From positions 1 to 37,132 of the forward strand of contig QHSR01000134.1 of the NCBI GenBank assembly GCA_003221635.1: a stretch of DNA of 37,132 nt, given 5' to 3'. The notes under the pieces were generated by a model. It was not told the origin of the DNA. It saw only the letters and a list, made by a program, of their open reading frames with translations, and searched no databases. Below are positions 26,292 to 33,837 of the stretch, piece after piece. Position 1 is the first letter of the stretch, and every line of letters starts with the position of its first letter. Position numbers and translations under genes: made by a program. Source of the stretch: Candidatus Rokuibacteriota bacterium (lineage in GTDB: Bacteria; Methylomirabilota; Methylomirabilia; Rokubacteriales; CSP1-6).

Positions 26292-26321
26292 ATAGTAGCG
26301 TACGCTGGCGGCCTGTGTCAT
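26292..26321 (-). promoter_or_regulatory. Promoter of the glutamine-synthetase-like operon
   Basis: On the minus strand ATGACA (26321-26316), an 18-bp spacer and TACTAT (26297-26292) form a fair sigma-70 promoter. The -10 box ends seven bases before the ATG at 26284, so the mRNA would be leaderless; no Shine-Dalgarno is present. Confidence 0.45.
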
Positions 26322-26338
26322 CCTCCCGCAGCGCGTCC

Positions 26339-27667
26339 ATGACCGCACCGGGGAGCAACCGCGCGGAGCAAGTCAGCTGGTACTTCTACGATTGGGCGAA
26401 CTCCGCCTTCGCCACCACGGTCGTGACGGTCTTCCTCGGGCCGTGGCTGACCACCGTCACCAAGGCCGCCGCGGACGCCGACGGCTTCGTGCATCCACTC
26501 GGAATCAAGATCCACGCCGGCTCCTTCTTCCCGTACGTAGTCTCGCTCTCGGTGCTGGCACAGGTCGTGGTTCTCCCGGTCCTCGGCGCCGTCGCCGACT
26601 ACTCGCAGGGGAAAAAGCAGCTGCTCGGGCTCTTCGCCTACCTCGGTGCCGGCGCCACCCTCGGGCTCTATTTCGTCGAGGGCACCCGGTACCTTCCGGG
26701 CGGCGTCCTCTTCCTCGTCGCCAATCTGAGCTTCGGCGCCTCCGTGGTCGTCTACAACGCGTTCTTGCCGGACATCGCCAGCGCCGACCGTCGCAACGTG
26801 GTGTCATCGTACGGATGGGCGCTCGGTTACCTGGGCGGCGGGCTCCTCCTCGCCCTGAACCTCGCGCTGTTCTCGCAGGCCGCTTCGCTCGGGCTGAGCG
26901 TCGGCCACGCGGTCCGCATCAACCTAGCGTCGGCGGGCGTCTGGTGGGCGGTCTTCACGCTCGTGCCGCTGTTCGGCCTCCGGAACCGTCAACGCGCCCA
27001 GCAACTCCGAGGGGGCGCCAGCTACCTCACCGTCGGCTTCCGCCAGCTCCGGCGCACGCTGGGTCGCGTGCGCCTGTACCCGCAGACGGTTCTGTTCCTC
27101 GTCGCGTACCTCCTCTATAACGACGGCATCCAGACGGTCATCGCCCTCGCATCACAGTTCGGTCAGGAAGAGCTGGGGCTCCCGGTCTCCACGCTGACCT
27201 TAATCATCCTCATGGTGCAGTTCGTCGCCTTCTTTGGTGCCGTCGTCTTCAATTGGGTGGCCGCGGCTCTGGGGACGAAACGGGCGATCATCACGAGTCT
27301 GGTGATCTGGACCGGGACCGTCACCTACGCCTACGGTTGGCTCAGGACGGCCGGTCAGTTCTTCGTCCTCGGCGCCGTGATCGCGATCGTGCTCGGCGGA
27401 AGTCAAGCCCTCAGCCGCGCCCTGTACTCGCTGATGATCCCCAAGGGCCAGGAGGCCGAATACTTCAGCCTCTACGAAGTGAGCGAGCGGGGGACCAGTT
27501 GGCTCGGGCCGCTCCTCTTCGGCCTCGCGCTGCAGTTCACCGGCAGCTACCGCATCGCGATCCTTTCGCTCTCGGTCTTCTTCATGCTCGGCCTCGGCCT
27601 CCTCACGTTCGTCGACGTGCGCCGGGCGGTGATCGAAGCGGGCAACGAGCCGCCCCCGCGGATGTGA
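26339..27667 (+). CDS. UMF1/Atg22-type MFS transporter
   Basis: Inner-membrane protein of 442 residues with about 11-12 hydrophobic segments. It belongs to the UMF1 (vacuole-effluxer Atg22-like) branch, recognised by SWYFYDWANSAFATTV at the N-terminus, VADYSQGKKQLL after segment 2, YNAFLPDIASADRRNVVSSYGWALGYLGGG and GGSQALSRALYSLMIP. Yeast Atg22 exports amino acids; bacterial substrates are unknown. ATG 26339 was chosen for homology; GTG 26315 is in frame and eight bases after TACGCT, so a slightly longer leaderless product is possible. It is divergent from the glutamine-synthetase-like gene. Confidence 0.9.
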   Translation: MTAPGSNRAEQVSWYFYDWANSAFATTVVTVFLGPWLTTVTKAAADADGFVHPLGIKIHAGSFFPYVVSLSVLAQVVVLPVLGAVADYSQGKKQLLGLFAYLGAGATLGLYFVEGTRYLPGGVLFLVANLSFGASVVVYNAFLPDIASADRRNVVSSYGWALGYLGGGLLLALNLALFSQAASLGLSVGHAVRINLASAGVWWAVFTLVPLFGLRNRQRAQQLRGGASYLTVGFRQLRRTLGRVRLYPQTVLFLVAYLLYNDGIQTVIALASQFGQEELGLPVSTLTLIILMVQFVAFFGAVVFNWVAAALGTKRAIITSLVIWTGTVTYAYGWLRTAGQFFVLGAVIAIVLGGSQALSRALYSLMIPKGQEAEYFSLYEVSERGTSWLGPLLFGLALQFTGSYRIAILSLSVFFMLGLGLLTFVDVRRAVIEAGNEPPPRM

Positions 27668-27680
27668 CGACGTCCCGGTC

Positions 27681-28865
27681 CTAGTGAATGACGAAGGGCG
27701 GGATCATCAGCACGAGCAGGACCAGGCAGACGAGCCCCACGACCCGGCGCCCCGGGGAGATCGGCGAGAGGTCATCGAGGGGCGGCGTGTGATGAAAGCC
27801 CACGAGGAAGGAGATCAGGCCTGCCCACACGAACCAGTTCACCGACGACGCCATCGCCGATACCATGTCGCCGCCCGCGGCCCGCAGGCTCCACAGGAAC
27901 GAGGCGACGCCGAGGAGGAGCAGTGCCGCGACGGTCGTCTTGCCGATGGCGCGGTGGTGCCGGCCGAAGAGCGCGTAGGCGATCCGGCCGCCGTCGAGCT
28001 GGCCCACCGGGAAGAGGTTCAGCGCCGTCACGAGGAATCCGGCCCAGGCGGCGTCGGCCATCGGATGCGTGAAGAGCATGTGCCCCGGCGGGATCGGCCC
28101 GAACCGCAGATATGCGAGTGCCCACGTGAGCAGCGAATCGCCGAACGCGGCGTAGCCCTCCGGCGGCGCCGGCACGACGCTCGACCAGGCGAGCCCCAGC
28201 AGGATCGCCGGGAACGCGACGGCCAGGCCGGCCAGCGGGCCCGCCGCGGCGATGTCGAACAGCGAGTTCCGGTCCCGGGCCGGCGAGCGCATGAGGATGA
28301 TCGCCCCGAGCGTCCCGAATCCGACGGGCGCGGGGATGAAATACGGGAGGCTTACCGCCGCGCGGTAGTACCGCGCCGTGAAGTAGTGGCCGAGCTCGTG
28401 GACGGAAAGAATCGCCATCAGCGTGAACGCGAACGGCGTCCCGGCCAGGAACCGGGCCGCGGACGGGGACGACCGCAGCGCGTCGAACGTCGGAGACCCC
28501 GCGAACGAGAGCCCCGCCACGAGCGTCGACAGGCACGTCGCCACGAACAAGAGCACGTTCACGCCGATCCGCCAAGGTACGGTCGTCTCGGCGAGGGGCC
28601 ACGCCTGGACGGCGACGACGTCCGCCTCTTGGCGCAGGAACGGGGTGTAGCCGAGCGGCCGGAAGCGCTCGATCAGCAGGTCGAGCGCGCGACGGGGCTC
28701 GGTCGTCAGAACGCCGCGGAACACGATGACGCCACCGCGGATCTGCCGGTCGCCCACGACCAGCACGTCCTCGACGTTGCGGCGCAGCCGGTCCTCGGCG
28801 ACGAGCAAGTCCTCCGGCGGCGGCGGGACCCCGAGACGGCGCGCGCGAATGGGCCACCAGCGCAT
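27681..28865 (-). CDS. Site-2 protease family zinc metalloprotease (M50, EGY1-like)
   Basis: Intramembrane protease of 394 residues with about seven membrane segments. Zinc ligands are His156 and His160 in SVHELGHYFTARYY and Asp291 in LNLFPVGQLDGGRIAYALFG. The N-terminal 95 residues form a soluble cytoplasmic region (EDRLRRNVEDVL to VAVQAWPLAETTVPW) as in the long EGY/S2P-like bacterial and plant proteins; no PDZ domain is seen. It starts 9 bp after the RNase III-like stop, so it is the last gene of the fatty-acid operon. Substrate unknown. It converges with the UMF1-type gene across 13 bp. Confidence 0.92.
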   Translation of the reverse strand: MRWWPIRARRLGVPPPPEDLLVAEDRLRRNVEDVLVVGDRQIRGGVIVFRGVLTTEPRRALDLLIERFRPLGYTPFLRQEADVVAVQAWPLAETTVPWRIGVNVLLFVATCLSTLVAGLSFAGSPTFDALRSSPSAARFLAGTPFAFTLMAILSVHELGHYFTARYYRAAVSLPYFIPAPVGFGTLGAIILMRSPARDRNSLFDIAAAGPLAGLAVAFPAILLGLAWSSVVPAPPEGYAAFGDSLLTWALAYLRFGPIPPGHMLFTHPMADAAWAGFLVTALNLFPVGQLDGGRIAYALFGRHHRAIGKTTVAALLLLGVASFLWSLRAAGGDMVSAMASSVNWFVWAGLISFLVGFHHTPPLDDLSPISPGRRVVGLVCLVLLVLMIPPFVIH

Positions 28866-28874
28866 GGAGTCAGG

Positions 28875-29318
28875 CTACCACGCGGCCAAACGGCCGATCA
28901 CCGCTCGCACCGCGCCGAGGCCACCCTCGCAATAGAGCGCGCCCAGCACGGCTTCGAGCGCGGTGGCCAGGATCGACTCGCGGGCGCGGCCACCCGACTG
29001 GTCCTCTCCGCGGCCCAGGCGGAGAAGTTCCGGGAGCTCGAGCTCGAGGGCCCAGCGCGCGAGCCGAGCGCCGGCGACCAGCTCGGCGCGCCGTGGCGTG
29101 AGGACGCCGACCGGCGCCGTCGGATCGGTCGCGGTGATGTGCTCGGCGACGACGAGCGCGAGCGCCGCATCGCCGACGAACGCGAGCCGCTCGTGGTCGG
29201 CGGCGGGTGGGTGCTCGTTGGCGTACGACGCGTGCGTGAGCGCGCATTCGAGGAGCCCCGGATCGCGAAACCGATGACCGAGCCGCCGTTCGAGCTCGGC
29301 GACGCGGAGCGAGTCCAC
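28875..29318 (-). CDS. RNase III-like single-domain protein with altered metal site
   Basis: The 147 residues match the endonuclease domain of RNase III: LGHRFRDPGLLECALTHASYANEH, then HERLAFVGDAALALVVAEH and ESILATALEAVLGALY. The C-terminal double-stranded-RNA-binding domain is absent (normal length about 225-240). Of the conserved acidic residues, Glu43, Asp50 and Glu122 are kept, but the signature ERLEF is ERLAF (Ala46) and the ILAD(T/A)xEA Asp is Thr119, so two metal-binding positions are lost. GTG 29318 directly follows the fabF stop, as rnc often does in such operons. Activity is doubtful; a regulatory or RNA-binding role is possible. Confidence 0.8.
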   Translation of the reverse strand: MDSLRVAELERRLGHRFRDPGLLECALTHASYANEHPPAADHERLAFVGDAALALVVAEHITATDPTAPVGVLTPRRAELVAGARLARWALELELPELLRLGRGEDQSGGRARESILATALEAVLGALYCEGGLGAVRAVIGRLAAW

Positions 29319-30520
29319 CTAGCCCGGGAACGTCCGGAAGGCCAGCGTGGCGTTCGTGCCGCCGAAGCCAAACGCGTTCGACAGGGCCACATCGACGCTC
29401 TGCTTGCGCGCCTGGTTCGGGACGTAGTCGAGATCGCAGTCGGGATCGAGCGTCTCGTAGTTGATGGTCGGCGGCAGCACACCATGATGGAGGGCCAGCG
29501 CAGTCGCGATCGCCTCGACCCCGCCGGCGGCGCCCAGCATGTGACCCGTCATCGACTTGGTCGACGAGACGGCCAGGCGCCGTGCGTGATCGCCGAAGAC
29601 CCGCTTGATCGCAAGCGTCTCGAACTTGTCGTTGTACAGCGTCGACGGCCGTCACGCAGCGCGGCCACCATCGCCCGCGCCGCCCCGTCGCCCTCGGGGT
29701 CGGGCGCCGTCATGTGGTGAGCGTCGCTGGTCATCCCGTAGCCGACGATCTCGGCGTAGATGCGCGCATCGCGGTGACGCGCGTGGTCGAGCGACTCCAG
29801 GACCACGAGGCCGGCGCCCTCGCCGCACACGAAGCCGTCACGCTGCGCGTCGAAGGGACGCATGGCCTTCGTCGGCTCGTCGTTGCGCGTGGACATGGCT
29901 TTCATCGAGCAGAAGCCGGCGATGGTCAGCGGGACCACGATGGCCTCCGAGCCCCCGGCGATCATCACGTCGGCCTCGCCGCGCTGGATGATCTTGAAGG
30001 AGTCACCGATGGCGTGGTTCCCGGTGGCGCAGGCCGTCACCACCGAGGAATTCGGGCCCTTGGCACCGTAGCGCATCGATACCAGTCCGGACGCCATGTT
30101 GACGATCATCATCGGAATGAAGAAGGGCGACACGCGGTCGGGGCCCTTCTCCAGCAGCACCCGGTGCGTCTCGAGGAGCGTGGTGATCCCGCCGATCCCC
30201 GAGCCGATGAGGACGCCGAACCGCGTGCCGTCGACTTTGTCGGTGTCGAGCGCGGCGTCCTGGACGGCCATGGCGGCGCACGCCATCGCGTACTGGAGGA
30301 AGGGGTCGAGGCGGCGCGCTTCCTTCTTGTCGACGAAGTCCAGCGGGTCGAAGTTCTTCACCTCGCCGGCGATGCGGGTCGGATAGCCGGCGGGGTCGAA
30401 TTTCGTGATCGGCCCCACGCCCGAGCGCCCCTGCAGCAGCGCGGACCAGAACTCGTCCGCCGTGTTGCCCACCGGCGTGAGGGCGCCGAGCCCGGTCAGG
30501 ACGACCCGTGGCACGCTCAC
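29319..30520 (-). CDS. fabF: Beta-ketoacyl-ACP synthase II, disrupted by deletion near 29650
   Basis: Chain-elongating condensing enzyme of type II fatty-acid synthesis. From GTG 30520 the frame is normal up to [19 protein letters not shown], the nucleophile Cys164 in [10 protein letters not shown], and [14 protein letters not shown]. It then shifts; the other frame resumes at [17 protein letters not shown], with [16 protein letters not shown] (second His) and [12 protein letters not shown], ending at 29319. About 15 residues (roughly 46 nt) are missing, including NAHGTS with the first catalytic His. As written the gene cannot make active FabF. An essential gene in an otherwise intact operon suggests an assembly error, unless another copy exists. 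Confidence 0.88.
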
Positions 30521-30523
30521 CCC

Positions 30524-30760
30524 TTACGAGTTGTCCTTGATGTACTGGATCGCGTCGCCGACGGTCACGATCTTCTCGGCGTCTTCGTCGGGGATCTGGA
30601 TGTCGAAGTGCTCCTCGAGGGCCATGACGAGCTCTACCGTGTCCAGCGAGTCGGCTCCCAGGTCTTCGATGAACTTCGCCGTGGGGGTGACGTCGTCCTC
30701 CTCCACCCCGAGCTGCTCTACGATGATCTCCTTCACCTTCTCATCCACTGACTTCGCCAT
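30524..30760 (-). CDS. acpP: Acyl carrier protein
   Basis: Carries growing acyl chains on a phosphopantetheine arm attached to Ser38 in the motif [16 protein letters not shown]. The 78-residue acidic protein has the usual length and four-helix pattern ([12 protein letters not shown], then [14 protein letters not shown], and the C-terminal VGDAIQYI). The ATG at 30760 has GGAGG ten bases upstream, one of the few strong ribosome-binding sites in this operon, which fits the high ACP level cells need. It lies between fabG (30 bp upstream) and fabF (3 bp downstream), the classical order. Confidence 0.98.
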   Translation of the reverse strand: MAKSVDEKVKEIIVEQLGVEEDDVTPTAKFIEDLGADSLDTVELVMALEEHFDIQIPDEDAEKIVTVGDAIQYIKDNS

Positions 30761-30790
30761 GAACCCGTCACCTCCACGGATAAGGATGAG

Positions 30791-31540
30791 TTACATGTAA
30801 AGTCCGCCGTTGACGTGGAAGACCTGACCGGTGATATATGTCGCCCCGTCTCCGGCGAGGAATCGTACCATCTCGGCCACCTCGCGGGCGGTCCCGCTGC
30901 GCTTGAGCGCGATCTGGGCGAGCAGGGCCTCGCGCGCCGCCGCGGACAGTGGCGCGGTCATGTCCGTCTCGATCAGCCCCGGCGCCACCGCGTTCACGAG
31001 GATCGACCAGTGGGCCAGCTCGCGCGCCGACGCTTTCGTGAACCCGATGAGCCCGGCCTTCGCCGCCGAGTAGTTCGTCTGGCCGGCGTTGCCCATGGCG
31101 CCGGCGGTCGACGTGATGTTGATGATCCGCCCACCGCGCTTCTGTCTGACCATCGACTTGCTGACCGCGCGCGTCATCAGGAACGCACCGCGCAGGTTCA
31201 CCTCGATCACGCGATCCCAGTCTTCGTCCTTCATGCGGATGAGCAGCTCGTCGTGCGTGATGCCGGCGTTGTTGACGAGGATGTCGATGCGTCCAAACTG
31301 CTGTCGCGCCGCGTTCACGAGCCGCTCACAGTCCTCGCGGCTCGCGGCATCGGCGGCGATACCGAGCGCCGCGCCGCCCCGCGCTTCCAGGTCGCGCACC
31401 GCACGCTGAAGACGGTCCGCGTCGCGCCCCGAGACTACCACGGCCGCGCCGTCTTCGGCCAGCCGCGCTCCGATCTCCGCGCCGATCCCACGGCTACCGC
31501 CGGTGACGATCGCCACCTTGCCGTCGAGTGGACCCTTCAT
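30791..31540 (-). CDS. fabG: 3-oxoacyl-ACP reductase
   Basis: NADPH-dependent reductase that reduces 3-ketoacyl-ACP in each elongation cycle. The 249-residue SDR has TGGSRGIG (13-20), NNAG, the catalytic Ser144 in NITSTAG, Tyr157 and Lys161 in NYSAAKAG, LIETDM and the C-terminal GQVFHVNGG. Its ATG lies exactly at the end of the 62-bp tandem repeat and overlaps the stop of the last mini-ORF (ATGA), with a GAGG seven bases upstream supplied by the repeat. Its translation may therefore depend on ribosomes finishing the upstream frames. Confidence 0.97.
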   Translation of the reverse strand: MKGPLDGKVAIVTGGSRGIGAEIGARLAEDGAAVVVSGRDADRLQRAVRDLEARGGAALGIAADAASREDCERLVNAARQQFGRIDILVNNAGITHDELLIRMKDEDWDRVIEVNLRGAFLMTRAVSKSMVRQKRGGRIINITSTAGAMGNAGQTNYSAAKAGLIGFTKASARELAHWSILVNAVAPGLIETDMTAPLSAAAREALLAQIALKRSGTAREVAEMVRFLAGDGATYITGQVFHVNGGLYM

Positions 31541-31602
31541 AAGCTCGCCTCGGACGGCAGGGCCCCAGCCCCGCGACGTCCTGCGGCTCGCGCGGCCCTC
31601 AT
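31537..31602 (-). CDS. Mini-ORF 2 (21 codons) in the fabD-fabG repeat
   Basis: One repeat copy encodes MRAARAAGRRGAGALPSEAS plus a final Leu; it starts by ATGA overlap with mini-ORF 1 and stops by ATGA overlap with fabG. It is probably a by-product of duplication that keeps translation coupled, not a functional peptide. Confidence 0.3.
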   Translation of the reverse strand: MRAARAAGRRGAGALPSEASL

Positions 31603-31698
31603 AAGCTCGCCTCAGACGGCGGGGCCCCAGCCCCGCGACGTCCTGCGGCTCGCGCGGCCCTCATAAGCTCGCCTCGGACGGCAGGGCCCCAGCCCCGC
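31538..31698. repeat. 62-bp tandem direct repeat, 2.6 copies, at the fabD-fabG junction
   Basis: Copies start at 31538, 31600 and 31662, each beginning CATAAGCTCGCCTCGGACGG on the plus strand; the third is cut after 37 bp. Copy 2 differs from copy 1 at two positions. On the coding strand each unit holds a GAGG ribosome-binding-like site and a stop/start overlap, so the period of 62 equals a 66-nt ORF minus the 4-nt overlap. Confidence 0.9.
31599..31664 (-). CDS. Mini-ORF 1 (21 codons) in the fabD-fabG repeat
   Basis: It is identical to mini-ORF 2 except Leu to Pro (GAGAPPSEAS). Its ATG overlaps the fabD stop and its stop overlaps the ATG of mini-ORF 2. Its end also matches the fabD C-terminus, GALPSEASL. 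Confidence 0.3.
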   Translation of the reverse strand: MRAARAAGRRGAGAPPSEASL

Positions 31699-32620
31699 CG
31701 ACAACCGCGAGCGCCCGCTCGAGCCCTTCCGGATCCTCGATCGACATCCCCTCCGCGCCGGTGATGATGCGCCTCAGTAGACCCGTCAGCACGCGCCCGG
31801 GCCCCACCTCGACGAATGCGGTCGCGCCCTCCGCGGCGAGTCGGCGAACGCAGTCGGTCCACCGCACCGGGCTGGCGACCTGGCGCAGCAGGAAAGGTCG
31901 CACCTCCGCTGCGGTGCGGGTGACCCCGGCGTCGACGTTCCGCACGACAGGCACCACGGGGTCGACGACCGCGGCTTCGTCGAGCTCGCGCGCGAGCCGG
32001 GCGCCCGCCGGCGCCATGAGCGAGCAATGGAAGGGCGCGCTTACCGGCAATGTCACGCTCATCTTTCCGCCACGCCGGGCGGCCAGCGCGACGGCACGCT
32101 CGACAGCCGCGCGATGACCACCGATCACGATCTGGAGGGTCGAGTTCACGTTCGCGATCTCGACCACCTCGCCCCGGGCGGCCTCGGCGCACACTTCCTC
32201 GACGGCGCCGAGCTCAAGGCCCATGATCGCCGCCATCGCGCCGGTCCCGACGGGCACCGCGTCCTGCATGAACTCGCCCCGCTTGCGCACGAGCCGGACC
32301 GCATCGGAGAAGCGGAGCGCGCCGGCGACGACCAGCGCCGCGTACTCGCCGAGGCTGTGACCCGCCGTGAGGGCGGGCCGAAGGCCGCGCTCGGCGCACG
32401 CGGTGGCCGCCGCCACGGACGCGGTCAGCACCGCCGGCTGGGTGTTGGCGGTCAGCGCCAGCTCGGCCTCGGGTCCGTCGAACACGAGCCGGGCGAGGTC
32501 GAAGCCGAGCGCCGCGTTCGCTTCCTCGAAGACCGCCTTGGCGCCGGGGGACGCTTCGTAGAGCCGCTTGCCCATCCCCACCGCTTGCGACCCCTGACCC
32601 GGGAACAGGAAGGCGATCAT
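31661..32620 (-). CDS. fabD: Malonyl-CoA:ACP transacylase
   Basis: Transfers malonyl from CoA to ACP, supplying the extender unit. The 319-residue protein has FLFPGQGSQAVGMG at the start, the nucleophile Ser89 in TAGHSLGEYAALV, a substrate Arg in RKRGEFMQ, and the catalytic His198 in SAPFHCSLM. The C-terminal ten residues (GALPSEASL) are encoded by the 62-bp repeat, so the native terminus may differ slightly. ATG 32620 has no evident Shine-Dalgarno. It is separated from fabH by 236 bp of repeat-like sequence, unusually long for this operon. Confidence 0.97.
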   Translation of the reverse strand: MIAFLFPGQGSQAVGMGKRLYEASPGAKAVFEEANAALGFDLARLVFDGPEAELALTANTQPAVLTASVAAATACAERGLRPALTAGHSLGEYAALVVAGALRFSDAVRLVRKRGEFMQDAVPVGTGAMAAIMGLELGAVEEVCAEAARGEVVEIANVNSTLQIVIGGHRAAVERAVALAARRGGKMSVTLPVSAPFHCSLMAPAGARLARELDEAAVVDPVVPVVRNVDAGVTRTAAEVRPFLLRQVASPVRWTDCVRRLAAEGATAFVEVGPGRVLTGLLRRIITGAEGMSIEDPEGLERALAVVGGAGALPSEASL

Positions 32621-32856
32621 GGTAGCGGGGGCCGTGAGGCAGGTGTGGCCGTGCGAAGCCGCAGGGCGTTCGACGCCCGAGGCGAGCCCGAGTGAATCCG
32701 AAGGCGGCCTGAGATAGATGCGGGTGGCTCCGACACTCCCGATCTCATCCTGGGCGGCCGAGGGGGGGTGGCTCCGCTCGTCCGGTCAACCCGCAGGCGA
32801 GTGAGGCGAGTGGCTCCGATACGTCCGATGTCACCCGATCCGCCTCTCCGGCGTGG
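32621..32856. repeat. Non-coding fabH-fabD spacer with degenerate repeats
   Basis: I see no credible gene here. GTGGCTCCG recurs at 32724-32732, 32768-32776 and 32810-32818 within longer imperfect copies (periods 44 and 42 bp). The part at 32641-32700, read on the minus strand, resembles the plus-strand sequence of the 62-bp repeat (CTCGCCTCGGGCG and CCTGCGGCTTCGCACGGCC), suggesting an inverted, diverged relative. No terminator with a T-run is seen. Confidence 0.5.
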
Positions 32857-33837
32857 TCACCACCGCATGAGGGCAGCGCCCCAGGCGAAGCCCCCGCCGA
32901 ACGCGACGAGGAGCACCAGGTCCCCACGCTTCAGCCGGCCCGCGGCGATGGCCTCCTCGAGCGCGACGTACACCGACGCGGCGCCGGTGTTGCCGTAGCG
33001 GTCGACGTTCACGAACACCCGTTCCATCGGCAGATTCACGCGCTTGGCCGCGGCTTCGATGATGCGGAGGTTCGCCTGGTGAGGAATGAACAGGCTCACG
33101 TCGTCCGCGGTGAGCCCGTTGCGGGCGAGGATCCGCTCGGCGCAATCCACGAACAGACGGACGGCGACCTTGAAGACCTCGTTGCCCTTCATCTTCGCGT
33201 AGTGCATCCGCGCCTCGACCGTCTCCTTCGTCGCGGGATGCCGCGATCCGCCGCCCGGCATGTAGAGCAGATCCCAGTACTGGCCGTCCGAGTAGAGGTC
33301 GAAGTCGATGATCCCGCGCTCATCGTCGGAGGGCTCGAGGACCGCGGCGCCGGCCGCGTCGGCGAGGAGCACGCACGTGCCCCGGTCGGTGAAGTCCGTG
33401 ATCCGCGAGAGCGTCTCGGCGCCGATGCACAGGACGCGACGGTACTTGCCGGTCTGGATGAACTGGGAGCCGATCGAGAGGCTGTAGATCGAGCCCGCGC
33501 AGGCGGCCAGCATGTCGACCGAGCCCGCGCGCCGGCAGCCGAGCCGGTGCTGGACGATGTTCCCGACGGTCGGGAAGATCATGTCCGGCGTGGTCGTCCC
33601 GACCGCGATGAATTCGATATCCTCCGGCACGAGGTTGGCGCGCTCGAGCGCCTGCTGCGCCGCCTTCACGGCCAGGTCCGACGTCGCCTCGGTCTCGTCC
33701 GCGATGCGGCGCTCGCGGATGCCGCTGCGCTGCACGATCCACTCATCGTTGGTGTCGATCATCTTCTCCAGATCGGCGTTCGTCAGGATCCGCTTGGGCG
33801 CGTAGGCGCCGACCCCCGTGATCCTCGCTCGCGTCAT
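32857..33837 (-). CDS. fabH: Beta-ketoacyl-ACP synthase III
   Basis: Starts fatty-acid synthesis by condensing acetyl- or another acyl-CoA with malonyl-ACP. The 326-residue protein carries the complete Cys-His-Asn triad: Cys113 in MLAACAGSIYSL, His253 in FIPHQANLRII and Asn283 in RYGNTGAAS. WIVQRSGIRERR is the CoA-binding region, and GGGFAWGAALMRW is the usual C-terminus. ATG 33837 overlaps the plsX stop (ATGA). Primer choice (straight or branched) cannot be judged from these motifs alone. Confidence 0.98.
   Translation of the reverse strand: MTRARITGVGAYAPKRILTNADLEKMIDTNDEWIVQRSGIRERRIADETEATSDLAVKAAQQALERANLVPEDIEFIAVGTTTPDMIFPTVGNIVQHRLGCRRAGSVDMLAACAGSIYSLSIGSQFIQTGKYRRVLCIGAETLSRITDFTDRGTCVLLADAAGAAVLEPSDDERGIIDFDLYSDGQYWDLLYMPGGGSRHPATKETVEARMHYAKMKGNEVFKVAVRLFVDCAERILARNGLTADDVSLFIPHQANLRIIEAAAKRVNLPMERVFVNVDRYGNTGAASVYVALEEAIAAGRLKRGDLVLLVAFGGGFAWGAALMRW

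Noticed and set aside
29549-29700. Programmed ribosomal frameshift in fabF
   Set aside because: No slippery heptamer is present and the missing catalytic His segment cannot be restored by a frameshift, so a deletion is the better explanation.
32724-32818. CRISPR-like array from the repeated GTGGCTCCG units
   Set aside because: The repeats are short and imperfect, spacers are similar to one another, and no cas gene is present.
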